Positions 35,398 through 44,170 of a stretch of 59,992 bases of DNA are shown piece after piece. Source of the DNA: Acidobacteriota bacterium (GTDB taxonomy: Bacteria > Acidobacteriota > JAAYUB01); assembly GCA_016935015.1 (NCBI GenBank), contig JAFGRT010000158.1:1-59992 (forward strand), in the 5' to 3' direction. Under the pieces are notes generated by a model. It had not been told where the DNA came from. It did not search any database and was given only the letters and a program-made list of their open reading frames with translations. Position 1 is the first letter of the stretch. Each line of letters begins with the position of its first letter. Made by a program: the position numbers and the translations under genes.

Positions 35398-36348
35398 ATG
35401 GTCGCACCCATCGAGATCCCCTGCCCCATCTGCCGCGACGCCCGTCCCAAGGCGCGCCTGTTCCCCTTGGCCCTCTCCCGGGAACACGTGTACGGTCTGG
35501 TGCGCTGTGTCGCCTGCGGCACGAGATATTTCCGGCCTCTACCCGACGCGGCGGCGTTGGCCGCCTTTTACCATTCCGGCTATTTTGCCACCTTCCACGT
35601 CGACAAGCTCGCCGGCAAGGGCCGCGCCTTTGCCCGGCGCCACCTGGCCGGGCGGCCGGCCGGTCGCTTTCTGGACGTGGGGTGCGCCATCGGTGCGTTC
35701 CTGGAGGGGGTGCGGCAGACCTCGGGTTGGCAGGTTCAGGGGGTGGAGCTGGGGGCCAGCGGCGTGAAGTACGCCCGGGAAAAATACGGCTTGGACGTTC
35801 ATCACGGCAGCCTGGCCTCGGCCGCCTACCCCACGGCCCATTTTCAGTACGTCCATGTCAACAACGTCCTGGAGCACGAAACAGATCCGGTGGGCTTTCT
35901 GGCGGAATGCCGCCGCATCCTCGAGCCGGGCGGCACCCTTTTCCTGTCCCTGCCCAACGGCGACAACGATTGGCGCCCCCTGGCCCGCTATTACCGGGAG
36001 GAAGGCCGTCCGCCCCTCAGCAAGGACGGACATCTTTTTTTCTTTCCGCCGTCAGCCATCCGCCGGCTGCTGCAGGAGAGTGGCTTCGCCATCCGCCACC
36101 AGCGGACCTACGGCTTCCAGCGCGGCCTGGCCAACGCCGGGCTGCGACCGCGCAAGCGGCACTGGAAGCGCGTGTACACTCCCCGACCCACCCCGCCGGT
36201 GCCCGACACACCGCCCGATATCCGGGCGGTGTCGGGTCGACCGCATTCGGAAGCCTACTACGACTTTCGGCTGTGGAAAATTTACACCGGTCTGCCGGGC
36301 CTGCATTCCCTTGGCCTGGACTTCCTGTTTCTGCTGACCGCCGTCTAG
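35398..36348 (+). CDS. Zinc-finger SAM-dependent methyltransferase
   Basis: The product is 316 residues. CPIC and CVAC (residues 9-41) form an N-terminal zinc finger. A class I methyltransferase domain follows with FLDVGCAIGAFLEGV (SAM-binding glycine loop) and VNNVLEHETDP. The C-terminus carries a KRHWKRVYTPRPTPP basic-proline tail. The type 11/12 family methylates sugars, lipids or small molecules; O-antigen and surface polysaccharide enzymes often look like this. It starts 5 bases after the peptidase stop, so it is cotranscribed. Substrate unknown. Confidence 0.75.
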   Translation: MVAPIEIPCPICRDARPKARLFPLALSREHVYGLVRCVACGTRYFRPLPDAAALAAFYHSGYFATFHVDKLAGKGRAFARRHLAGRPAGRFLDVGCAIGAFLEGVRQTSGWQVQGVELGASGVKYAREKYGLDVHHGSLASAAYPTAHFQYVHVNNVLEHETDPVGFLAECRRILEPGGTLFLSLPNGDNDWRPLARYYREEGRPPLSKDGHLFFFPPSAIRRLLQESGFAIRHQRTYGFQRGLANAGLRPRKRHWKRVYTPRPTPPVPDTPPDIRAVSGRPHSEAYYDFRLWKIYTGLPGLHSLGLDFLFLLTAV

Positions 36349-36371
36349 CGGGGCGGCTGTAGCTGCCATCG

Positions 36372-37421
36372 TCAGGAGGATGGACCCGGTTTCGACCGGC
36401 CCATACGTTTCGCCCACTGGCTCCGGGCCAGCGCCTGCATGTCCTCGATGGTATCCACTTCGTCCATGATCTCCAGGCCCAGCAGGGTTTCCACGATGTC
36501 CTCCATGGTCACCACGCCGGCCGTGCCACCGTATTCGTCCACCACCAGGGCCATGTGCTCGCGCCGGTCGAGAAACATCTCAAACAGGCGCGACAGGGAC
36601 ATGGCTTCGGGCACCGTCAGCAGCTCCCGCCGCAGGTTCCGCAACGGCATGTCCGCCTGGTCCCGGGCCGAGGCCAGCAGGATATCCGACTTGAGCACAT
36701 AGCCGGTGACATGGTCCAGGTCCCGCCGGTAAAGGGGAATCCGCGAGAAGACGAGGGTGTCATGATTCCGGACGGCGTCTTCGGCTGTACCCGCTTCGTC
36801 CAGGGCGAGCATGACCGTACGGGGAGTCATGACGTCCACCGCCCGCAGTGCCTGGAAGCGAAACAGGCTCTTCAGGATGCGGGACTCCTCCTGAGCCAAT
36901 ACCCCGGTTTGCCGGCCCAGATCGGCCATGGCGGTAAACTCCTCGCGACTGGGGACATGGGTTGGCCGGCCCCGGGCGATCAGCCGGGTAATGCCCATGG
37001 ACAGCCAGACGAAAGGTACCATGATGGTGATCAGTCCCCGCAGCAGCTGGCCGGCACCGGGGGCCATCTGTCGCCAGTAGAGGGCACCCAGAGTCTTGGG
37101 GATGATCTCCGACAGCACCAGAATCAACAGGGTCAGCACAGCCGAAGCAACCCCCACATACGTGCTGCCGAACACCACCGCCGCCTGGGCACCGGCGCCG
37201 GCCGCGCCGACAGTATGGGCGATGGTATTGAGGCTGAGGATGGCCGCCAGGGGCCGGTCCACGTCACGCTTGAGATGGCGGAGACGCCGGCCGGTCACAG
37301 GCAGACGCTCCTCCAGGGCGGCGATATAGGACGGCGTCACACTGAGGAGCACGGCTTCCAGAATGGAGCACAGAAAGGAAAAAGCCAGGGCGATCAGCAC
37401 GTAAACGACCAGTAGAATCAT
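36372..37421 (-). CDS. CNNM-type transporter with CBS domains (CorC/HlyC-like)
   Basis: The protein has 349 residues: an N-terminal DUF21/CNNM membrane domain with three or four helices (1-150), then paired CBS domains (about 190-320; VMTPRTVM, FSRIPLYRRDLDHVTGYVLKSD, HMALVVDEYGGTAGVVTMEDI). Members export magnesium or cobalt or affect ion balance. The CorC-type transporter-associated domain at the C-terminus is absent. It lies 29 bases after the sirtuin gene, with GGAG before the ATG, so the two form an operon. Confidence 0.88.
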   Translation of the reverse strand: MILLVVYVLIALAFSFLCSILEAVLLSVTPSYIAALEERLPVTGRRLRHLKRDVDRPLAAILSLNTIAHTVGAAGAGAQAAVVFGSTYVGVASAVLTLLILVLSEIIPKTLGALYWRQMAPGAGQLLRGLITIMVPFVWLSMGITRLIARGRPTHVPSREEFTAMADLGRQTGVLAQEESRILKSLFRFQALRAVDVMTPRTVMLALDEAGTAEDAVRNHDTLVFSRIPLYRRDLDHVTGYVLKSDILLASARDQADMPLRNLRRELLTVPEAMSLSRLFEMFLDRREHMALVVDEYGGTAGVVTMEDIVETLLGLEIMDEVDTIEDMQALARSQWAKRMGRSKPGPSS

Positions 37422-37450
37422 GACCGACTCCGGTGTATCCCATGCCGGGT

Positions 37451-38206
37451 TTATGCATGATCCGCCAGAACCGCTGCCGTCAGGCGAGGCATGACCTCGG
37501 CGAAGGGTCCCTGCAGGAAAATATCCGTCAGGTGGTCCGTCAGCATCGTGGGCGACAGGTTCAGCTCGATGAGCATTGCCCCACCCTGCTTGGCCTCCAC
37601 AGGGATCATGCTGGCCGGGCTGACCTCCGCCGACGTCCCCGCCACCAGCAGCACGTCACAGCGCGAAGCCAGGCGGAAGGACTCCTCCAGGGCCTGGGGC
37701 GGAATCATCTCGCCGAAAAAAACAAAATCCGGCTTGAGGATGCGCCCGCACCGGCACTGTGGCGGCGTGTGCGCCATGACACCGGCATCCCGGATAGAGT
37801 AAAATTGCCGGCAGTCCAGGCAAACCAGGCGGTGCATGTTGCCGTGGAATTCGATAACCTGCTCGCTGCCGCCGGCCTGGTGCAGGTTGTCGATGTTCTG
37901 GGTGATGACCGCTTCCAGCTTGCCGGCAGCCTCCAGGCGGGCCAGGGCCCGATGCCCCTCGTTGGGTTGGGCGTCGCCGTAATCGCGGATCAATTCATCG
38001 ATGAACTGCCAGACCTTGCGGGGATTCCGCAGGAAGTTCTCGATATAGGCATATTCCCGGATGTCGTACCGGCTCCAGATGCCGCCGGGGGATCGGAAAT
38101 CGGGCAAGCCGGACTCCACGGAGACGCCGGCGCCCGTCATGGCCACCGTCAGACGGGAGCGGCGGAGCTGGTCGGCAGCCTGGGCAAGCAAGTGTTCGTC
38201 AGGCAT
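37451..38206 (-). CDS. Sirtuin (NAD-dependent protein deacylase)
   Basis: The product is 251 residues from MPDEH. It has GAGVSVESGLPDFRS (NAD binding), TQNIDNLH, the catalytic FHGN His, and a four-cysteine zinc site (CLDC ... CRCG). It removes acyl groups from lysines using NAD. Tyr and Arg residues that mark succinyl- or malonyl-specific class III sirtuins are not evident, so a deacetylase role is more likely. CCGGAGGACGTC precedes the ATG. It is divergent from moaA. Confidence 0.92.
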   Translation of the reverse strand: MPDEHLLAQAADQLRRSRLTVAMTGAGVSVESGLPDFRSPGGIWSRYDIREYAYIENFLRNPRKVWQFIDELIRDYGDAQPNEGHRALARLEAAGKLEAVITQNIDNLHQAGGSEQVIEFHGNMHRLVCLDCRQFYSIRDAGVMAHTPPQCRCGRILKPDFVFFGEMIPPQALEESFRLASRCDVLLVAGTSAEVSPASMIPVEAKQGGAMLIELNLSPTMLTDHLTDIFLQGPFAEVMPRLTAAVLADHA

Positions 38207-38337
38207 GACGTCCTCCGGAAAAGACCGGCCGCAAGGGCCATGGATTACTTTCATTGTCTACCACGACGCCGCGAAGCACAACCGTTTTTCGGAAAAACGC
38301 CCGGGCGGCCGGGGACCACGGGAAGCCCAACCGCCGA

Positions 38338-38366
38338 TTGCATCCCGTCAGCGCTTGCAGTATACT
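38338..38366 (+). promoter_or_regulatory. Candidate promoter for moaA-tupB-tupC
   Basis: TTGCAT, 17-base spacer, TATACT, 26 bases before the ATG. The -35 is weak (three of six). Confidence 0.4.
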
Positions 38367-38391
38367 GGGAAGTCGATTTGCGGAGTGGACC

Positions 38392-39396
38392 ATGGAACAG
38401 ACCGCCGCCATCCTGACCGATGCCCATCAGCGCGTGATCCGCTACCTGCGGATCTCCGTCACCGATCGCTGCAATCTGCGCTGCCGCTACTGCATGCCGC
38501 CGGAAGGAGTGCCGGATCTGCGCCACGAAGACATTCTGCGCTATGAGGAACTGCTCCGGTGCGCCCGGGTGGCCGTCACTTTGGGCATCCGCAAGGTACG
38601 GATAACAGGCGGTGAACCGCTGGTCCGCAAAGGCCTGGTGCCGTTCATCGGCCACCTGGCGGAGATCCGCGGCATCGACGACCTGGCGCTGACCACCAAC
38701 GGCACCCTGCTGCGGGAGTACGCCCCCGCCCTCAAGGCCGCCGGATTGCGACGCGTGAACATCAGCCTGGACACCCTGCAGCGGGATCGCTATAGCCACA
38801 TCACCCGTCGTGACGCCCTCCCGGCGGTTCTGGACGGCATCGCCGCCGCCCGGGAGGCCGGTTTGCGGCCCATCAAGATCAACGTGGTGGTCATGCGCGG
38901 CGTCAACGATGATGAAATCCTCGATTTCGCCCGCCTGACCCTGAACGATCCCCTCATCGTCCGCTTCATCGAGCTGATGCCCATGGGTCAAGGAGAATGG
39001 AACGGCAGCGGCGATTTTCTGTCGGGCGAGGAAGTGCTGACCCGCCTGAACGCCTCCTTCAGCCTCCGCGAAGCCGCCGAAAATCTGGATCCGGCCAGCG
39101 CCAATCGCCTGTACCGCCTGGACGGCGCCACCGGCCAGGTCGGGATCATCACGCCGCTGAGCCATCACTTTTGCCGGTTGTGCAACCGTCTGCGCATCAC
39201 CCCTGACGGCTGCCTGCGGACCTGCCTGTTCAGTGAGACGGAGACGGATCTCAAGCCCGTCTTGCGCGGCGGCGGCAGCGATGAGGACCTGGCCGCCGTC
39301 TTTCGCCGCAGCGTACGGGACAAGCCCACGGGCCACGGCCGGGTTGCCGGGGTGTGGCGGAAATGCAATTCCAACATGTCTCGCCTCGGTGGCTGA
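38392..39396 (+). CDS. moaA: GTP 3',8-cyclase MoaA
   Basis: The product is 334 residues. It makes the first molybdopterin intermediate from GTP by a radical SAM reaction. The N-terminal 4Fe-4S cysteines are C27, C31 and C34; a second cluster is built by the C-terminal FCRLCNRLRITPDGC. The C-terminal GG is present, as in MoaA. CGGAGTGG precedes the ATG. The tungstate-type transport genes follow 27 bases later, so cofactor synthesis and metal uptake are likely controlled together. Confidence 0.94.
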   Translation: MEQTAAILTDAHQRVIRYLRISVTDRCNLRCRYCMPPEGVPDLRHEDILRYEELLRCARVAVTLGIRKVRITGGEPLVRKGLVPFIGHLAEIRGIDDLALTTNGTLLREYAPALKAAGLRRVNISLDTLQRDRYSHITRRDALPAVLDGIAAAREAGLRPIKINVVVMRGVNDDEILDFARLTLNDPLIVRFIELMPMGQGEWNGSGDFLSGEEVLTRLNASFSLREAAENLDPASANRLYRLDGATGQVGIITPLSHHFCRLCNRLRITPDGCLRTCLFSETETDLKPVLRGGGSDEDLAAVFRRSVRDKPTGHGRVAGVWRKCNSNMSRLGG

Positions 39397-39423
39397 CGCG
39401 GCACAACAACAGGGAGGGACCGG

Positions 39424-40122
39424 GTGGAATTCCTGCTGGAAGCATTGCAACGGGCCGCCGAACTCACCGTCGGCGGGGATCCGGATCTCTATTCCGCCGT
39501 CTGGATTTCCCTAAAGGTCAGCCTCATTGCCATTCTCCTCACCACTCTGCTGGCGATACCGTCCGGATTTGCCCTGTCCACCCTCTCCTTTCCGGGCCGT
39601 AACCTGCTCATCGCCGCCTGTCAGACTTTGATGGCCCTGCCGACCGTCGTCATCGGCCTGCTGCTGTACACCCTGTTCTTCCGCCAGGGCCCGCTGGGCA
39701 CACTGGGGCTCCTTTTCACCCCTACCGCCATGGTCGTCGGTCAGGTGCTGTTGACCCTGCCCCTGGTCATTGCACTGGTGTACGCCGCCTTGCAGCAAAT
39801 CGACCGGCGCTATCTGGAAGAGGCGTGGCTGCTGGGTGCCGGACCCTGGCAACGTCTTCTGGTACTCTTGCGACAAGGACGCATCGCCTTGGTCGTCGCC
39901 ATATTCACCGGTTTTACCCGCGCCATCTCCGAAGTCGGCTCGGCCATGATGGTGGGCGGCAATATCCGCGGCGTGACCCGCAATATCACGACCAGCATTG
40001 CCTTGGAGACCAGCAAGGGTGAGTTTGCCCTTGGCATCGCCCTGGGCCTGATTCTGGTGTTCATCGCCTTCTGCTCCCAGATCCTGATCCTCAGCCTGAA
40101 ACGGAGGCTCGATGCTCGGTAA
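39424..40122 (+). CDS. tupB: Tungstate/molybdate-type ABC permease
   Basis: The protein has 232 residues with a GTG start behind GGGAGGG and five or six membrane helices. The EEAWLLGAGPWQRLL segment is the loop that couples to the ATPase. Length and sequence style match TupB, the tungstate permease. It overlaps the ATPase gene by 11 bases. A periplasmic binding protein gene is missing from the window. Confidence 0.85.
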   Translation: MEFLLEALQRAAELTVGGDPDLYSAVWISLKVSLIAILLTTLLAIPSGFALSTLSFPGRNLLIAACQTLMALPTVVIGLLLYTLFFRQGPLGTLGLLFTPTAMVVGQVLLTLPLVIALVYAALQQIDRRYLEEAWLLGAGPWQRLLVLLRQGRIALVVAIFTGFTRAISEVGSAMMVGGNIRGVTRNITTSIALETSKGEFALGIALGLILVFIAFCSQILILSLKRRLDAR

Positions 40123-41209
40123 ACTCAGCGTGCGCCGGGTGGACATCCGCCGGAACGGCCGGCACCTGCTTCATGTCCATGACCTGACAGTAGGACCGGG
40201 CGAGATCGTTGCCATTCTCGGCGAAAACGGAACGGGCAAGACCTCCCTGTTACGCATCCTGGCCGGTCTGGATACGGATTTTCAGGGTGACATCCGCTAC
40301 AACGAGCAGATCGCCCCGGCGTTTTTCCGTTCGCGGCAACGCCCCCGGCAACTCCTGCTCGTGCCGCAGGATCCGGTGATGTTTGCCTGTTCCGTGGAAA
40401 AGAATATCGACTACGGCCTGCGCCGGCTGGGCATGGCGGCCGCGGAGAGGCGGGAGCGGGTCCGGGCGGCCCTGGAGTTCATGGGTATCCCTCATCTGGC
40501 CGGCCGGCGGGCCATGGAACTTTCGGGCGGCGAGACCAAACGCGTGGCGCTGGCGCGGGCCCTGGTGCTGAGGCCCCGCTTTCTGTTGCTGGACGAACCG
40601 TTTTCCGGAATCGACCGGGCCGGCCGGGTATCTCTGGAAGAGCGCCTGCGCGCCATGGTGACGACAGGCACCATCCAGGCCCTGCTATTCACCACGCACC
40701 AGCAGGGGGTGGCACTGCGCCTGACGGAAACCATCCTGCACATTCACGACGCCCGCCTGCTCCCCTACCAGCCGCTGAACATCTATCGGGGCCAGGTCGT
40801 CCAAACCAAGGATCACCGGCTGTTCGAGACCGGCGGCGTCCGCCTGTTCATCCCCCCTTTCGAACGTCCGCCGCGGCTGGTGCACATCCCGCCCACCGAT
40901 ATCATCCTCAGCCGCCGGCCCGTGCACAGCACCGCCCGCAATCACCTCGAGGGTCACATCGACGGACTCTCCCGGCGAGGCGATCTGGTGGACGTCACCG
41001 TGCAGGCCGGAATCGCCGTGGTGGCGCGCATCAGCCTGCCGTCTCTGCAGGAATACGGGCTGACCGTGGGTAACCGGGTACATCTTTACTTCAAGATTTC
41101 GGCCATCCAGTATCCCGGCCAGACGGACCAGGAGTCGCGGGTCGAGGTAGCCGCCGCCCCCGGCCTGGCAGACCCGCGCCCCGAATGGCCACCAAACGAA
41201 TCGTCCTGA
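40112..41209 (+). CDS. tupC: Tungstate/molybdate-type ABC ATPase with MOP domain
   Basis: The protein has 365 residues. Walker A is GENGTGKTS, the signature is LSGGETKR, Walker B is FLLLDEPFSG and the switch His is in FTTHQQ. The C-terminal 70 residues (LEGHIDGLSRRGDLVDVTVQ ... VHLYFKIS) form a MOP/TOBE domain that binds molybdate or tungstate and could turn the pump off when metal is plentiful. Which of the two metals is imported cannot be decided. Confidence 0.87.
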   Translation: MLGKLSVRRVDIRRNGRHLLHVHDLTVGPGEIVAILGENGTGKTSLLRILAGLDTDFQGDIRYNEQIAPAFFRSRQRPRQLLLVPQDPVMFACSVEKNIDYGLRRLGMAAAERRERVRAALEFMGIPHLAGRRAMELSGGETKRVALARALVLRPRFLLLDEPFSGIDRAGRVSLEERLRAMVTTGTIQALLFTTHQQGVALRLTETILHIHDARLLPYQPLNIYRGQVVQTKDHRLFETGGVRLFIPPFERPPRLVHIPPTDIILSRRPVHSTARNHLEGHIDGLSRRGDLVDVTVQAGIAVVARISLPSLQEYGLTVGNRVHLYFKISAIQYPGQTDQESRVEVAAAPGLADPRPEWPPNESS

Positions 41210-41244
41210 TCTTAAGCCGAGCCTCCTCCCATGCCCGAGCACGC

Positions 41245-41280
41245 AAAAAGGGCGACCGAGGCTGGTTGCCCCGGCCGCCC
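41245..41280 (-). terminator. Intrinsic terminator of the parvulin gene
   Basis: A GGGCG/CGCCC-based stem with extended inner pairing is followed on the minus strand by five T's (A's at 41245-41249 on plus). Confidence 0.6.
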
Positions 41281-41309
41281 GACAGAATCTCTCAGCACGA
41301 ACTGACGAA

Positions 41310-42284
41310 TTATTTCTTCTCTTTTTCCTCATCCGGTTTGGATTTCGGCGACATCCGCACTGGCATGGACCGCCCGCGCATGGGTGAGGACGCCTGACCG
41401 GAACCCACCTGGATTTCATCGATCTTGTCGGTGAAGATTTCCACGTTGTATTTCTTGAACAGTTGCTCCCGGATGCCGTCCACTTTCTGCTGGCGCATTT
41501 CGGACATCAGCTTGTTCTGAATGCGCGCCTTTACCTCGTCAAATGGAGACTGTTCGGCCGGTTTCTTGTCCTCGAGACGGATGATATGGTAGCCTAACGG
41601 CGTCTTGATCGGGTCGCTGATCTCGCCCGGATTCATGGCGAAGGCCACACTTTCGAATTCCGCCGGCATGCGGTTTCTGGAAAAATAGCCCAGGTCACCG
41701 CCCCGGTCCCGGGTTCCCCGCTCGGAGGAATACTTTTTGGCCAGTTCGTTCCAGTCACCACCCTGATTCAGTTCCGCCTTGACCTGATTGGCCTCTTCCT
41801 CGGTTTTCACCAGGATATGGCTGGCCTTGATGCGTTCCTGCTCGGCGAACTCTTCGGGATGGTCCTCGTAGTATTTGCGGCAGTCGGCTTCGGTAACCTG
41901 AATATCCTGGGTCATGTTTTTCATGAATTCGGCATACAGGACGCGGTCGACATAACTGTTGATCTTTTCCTGCACATCGGGCTGTTCCATGTAGCCCTGC
42001 GCCTTGGCCTCCATGGAGAAAAGACTCCGATCCACCAGGTTGCGGACATACTGTTCTTTCTTTTCGGGCGTATTGAAGTGAGCCACAAACTGTGGGGGAA
42101 TCCGGGCAAACTCGGCCTTTATTTCGGCCAGAGTCACGGTGCGGTCGCCGATCTTGGCAACGAGTTCCTGATCGGTCAGCTCGCGTTTATTCTCCGCCGG
42201 CGGGGCCGGTTCCTGGGCCCAGACTATCGCCCCGGACAGGATCACGCTCGCCAGCAGGATCATGACGATTTTCCTTGCTTCCAT
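41310..42284 (-). CDS. Parvulin-type peptidyl-prolyl isomerase, exported
   Basis: The protein has 324 residues with a signal peptide (1-23, ending AQE). A SurA-like N-terminal domain is followed by one parvulin domain (about 150-250: IKASHILVKTEEEA, GGDLGYFSRNRM, PIKTPLGYHIIRL). It helps fold envelope proteins, probably in the periplasm; the large OmpA-repeat protein is a plausible client. The C-terminus is charged and low in complexity. AAGGAGG precedes the ATG. Confidence 0.92.
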   Translation of the reverse strand: MEARKIVMILLASVILSGAIVWAQEPAPPAENKRELTDQELVAKIGDRTVTLAEIKAEFARIPPQFVAHFNTPEKKEQYVRNLVDRSLFSMEAKAQGYMEQPDVQEKINSYVDRVLYAEFMKNMTQDIQVTEADCRKYYEDHPEEFAEQERIKASHILVKTEEEANQVKAELNQGGDWNELAKKYSSERGTRDRGGDLGYFSRNRMPAEFESVAFAMNPGEISDPIKTPLGYHIIRLEDKKPAEQSPFDEVKARIQNKLMSEMRQQKVDGIREQLFKKYNVEIFTDKIDEIQVGSGQASSPMRGRSMPVRMSPKSKPDEEKEKK

Positions 42285-42319
42285 ACCCTATAATCCTCCT
42301 TAAGATTTTAAAGATTCCA

Positions 42320-42348
42320 TATATAGCTGATTTCCATGCCCAGTACAA
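42320..42348 (-). promoter_or_regulatory. Promoter of the parvulin gene
   Basis: On the minus strand: TTGTAC, 17-base spacer, TATATA, leader about 28 bases. Confidence 0.55.
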
Positions 42349-42384
42349 GGATAAAGTGCCTGTGCCGGTTGACGGAAGTGAATC

Positions 42385-42413
42385 TTGCAAAGCCGCAACC
42401 ATATTGATAAAAT
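42385..42413 (+). promoter_or_regulatory. Promoter overlapping the BlaI-like gene start
   Basis: TTGCAA (42385-42390), 17-base spacer, TAAAAT (42408-42413) with TGA before it (extended -10). The start site would fall at the ATG (42418 or 42421), giving a leaderless mRNA. No Shine-Dalgarno is present. Confidence 0.55.
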
Positions 42414-42417
42414 TGTT

Positions 42418-42915
42418 ATGATGAATCAGTTATCCGAAAAGTCGAACAAAACTGATCCGCCGCTGGAATTTCAGCTCCCGGGTCGCCGTGAATTCCAGGT
42501 GCTGGGCATTCTGTGGGCCGAGCATCCCCTGTCCGTGCAGCAGGTTCGGGACCGATTGTCCGCCGAAATCCCCTTGGCCTACACCACGGTGATGACCATC
42601 CTGGATCAACTCTATCGCAAACGGCTGGTCCATCGGAACCGTGCCGGTCGGGCGTACCGGTACCGGCCGGCTCATGAACGGGACTTCGTTTGCCGTTCAC
42701 TGGTAGCCGGTTTCGTCGCTGATTTTTTTGATTCCGATCCGCAACGAGTCCGGACCCTGCTGGCCGAGCTGGACGGCCGTCCATCCGCTACCGTCGAAGC
42801 CCCACCTCGCCCGCCGGCCGCAGCCCCGCATTCTTCGCCACCGGATCCGGCTCCATCGTGCAATGCGGACGAGACGGATCCCGGCTGGGGCGACGATGAC
42901 GCATTCCTGCTCTGA
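42418..42915 (+). CDS. BlaI/MecI-type winged-helix regulator
   Basis: The product is 165 residues from the ATG at 42418 (42421 is equally possible). It has the winged-helix of the BlaI/MecI/CopY family (FQVLGILWAEHPLSVQQV ... LAYTTVMTILDQLYRKRLV) and a short dimer helix. The last 50 residues are a Pro/Ala/Ser-rich acidic tail not typical of the family. No BlaR/MecR sensor protease gene is nearby, so the inducing signal is unknown. The gene is divergent from the parvulin gene and may regulate it. Confidence 0.85.
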   Translation: MMNQLSEKSNKTDPPLEFQLPGRREFQVLGILWAEHPLSVQQVRDRLSAEIPLAYTTVMTILDQLYRKRLVHRNRAGRAYRYRPAHERDFVCRSLVAGFVADFFDSDPQRVRTLLAELDGRPSATVEAPPRPPAAAPHSSPPDPAPSCNADETDPGWGDDDAFLL

Positions 42916-42946
42916 TCCCTCGTCGGCGCCGCGTCGGATTGGGATA

Positions 42947-42975
42947 TTGACTCCGTGCGGGTGAATGGATATAAA
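42947..42975 (+). promoter_or_regulatory. Promoter for the nucleotidyltransferase gene
   Basis: TTGACT, 17-base spacer, TATAAA, about 60 bases before the ATG at 43036. Both hexamers are five of six. Confidence 0.65.
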
Positions 42976-43035
42976 CGGCTCTTGATCCCGCATGCATTGG
43001 GGACGGCCCCTGCCCGGGGCGAAAAGGAGAAATGG

Positions 43036-44073
43036 ATGAAGGCGTTGATTCTTGCCGGCGGAAAAGGGGAAGGCCTGCTGCCATTGACCTGCAATTACCC
43101 CAAACTCATGGTGCCCATCGGCAACATTCCCTTTGTTTTCTATCAATTGGATGCCATCAAACGTGCCGGCATCAAGGAAGTCATCATCTGCCTGACCTAT
43201 CAGCCGCGACGACTGCGGGAGTTGCTGGGCGACGGCGCCAATTACGGGGTTGTGGTGCACTACACCAACGAACCCGAACCGCTGGGCACGGCCGGCGCCA
43301 TCAAGAACGCCGAACCCATGATCGACGAAACCTGCCTGGTTTTGAACGGCGACATCCTGCCCGCCATCAACTTGCGCAAGGTGCTGGAAAAGCATTTTCA
43401 GAAAAGATCCCTGGCCACCATCGTCACCAGCCCGGTGGAAGATCCGGAGGAATACGGCATCATTCGCCAGAATCGCCAGCACATGATCACCCGCTTCACT
43501 GAAAAACCGGGTGATGCCGTTGAGCAGCGCGGGCGGGTCAATGTGGGCCTTTACGTCTTCAATCGGGAGATTCTGGATCTCATCCCCGCCGGCCGACGAT
43601 TTTCCATTGAACAGGACCTCTTCCCCCAGCTGATCTCGCACCGCCACCGGTTGTATGCTTACAACACCCGGGAATACTGGCTGCATCTGGAGGATCCCGG
43701 TCGCTACCTGCAGGCGAATTTCGACGTCATGGCCGGCCGGATCCGGATTCCTCGATTCTACGGCCTGTTTCAGAAAGAGACCCGGGAATATGCCGCCGGT
43801 TGCCGGGTGGATGAAAAATCCTTTGTGGATCCGAGTTGCCTCATCAAATCCGGGGTTATCATCGAGAATTCCGTCATCGGGGCCCACTGCCGCATCGAGC
43901 AGGATGTTCACATCAAGGACACCGTCATTCTGCCCGGCACTCGCCTCAAACGAAATTCCCTGCTGCGGTACAGCATCGCCGGCAAAAACTGCGTGATCGG
44001 GCAGTACGCCCGAATCACCCGGGGGACCATCCTGGGCGACAAAACCGTTATCGCCGACCACAGCAAACTGTAA
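43036..44073 (+). CDS. Sugar-phosphate nucleotidyltransferase with left-handed helix
   Basis: The product is 345 residues. An N-terminal NTP-transferase domain has the LAGGKGEGLLPLT loop (7-17), the PKLMVPIGNIPF segment and LNGD (metal-binding Asp). A C-terminal left-handed beta-helix (about 265-345) follows. Family members make UDP-, ADP-, GDP- or CDP-sugars. The usual GxGTRL nucleotide loop reads GEGLL here: the conserved Arg is missing. That occurs in subunits that regulate rather than catalyse, so activity is uncertain. AAAAGGAG precedes the ATG. Confidence 0.82.
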   Translation: MKALILAGGKGEGLLPLTCNYPKLMVPIGNIPFVFYQLDAIKRAGIKEVIICLTYQPRRLRELLGDGANYGVVVHYTNEPEPLGTAGAIKNAEPMIDETCLVLNGDILPAINLRKVLEKHFQKRSLATIVTSPVEDPEEYGIIRQNRQHMITRFTEKPGDAVEQRGRVNVGLYVFNREILDLIPAGRRFSIEQDLFPQLISHRHRLYAYNTREYWLHLEDPGRYLQANFDVMAGRIRIPRFYGLFQKETREYAAGCRVDEKSFVDPSCLIKSGVIIENSVIGAHCRIEQDVHIKDTVILPGTRLKRNSLLRYSIAGKNCVIGQYARITRGTILGDKTVIADHSKL

Positions 44074-44170
44074 GATCAGGGATGGTCCGGGAGTCGACGG
44101 CACGTGACCCGTTGGCGGCCGGACCCGTTCATGGCCGGCGTTCGAAACGACAACAAGGAGAATCGATACC

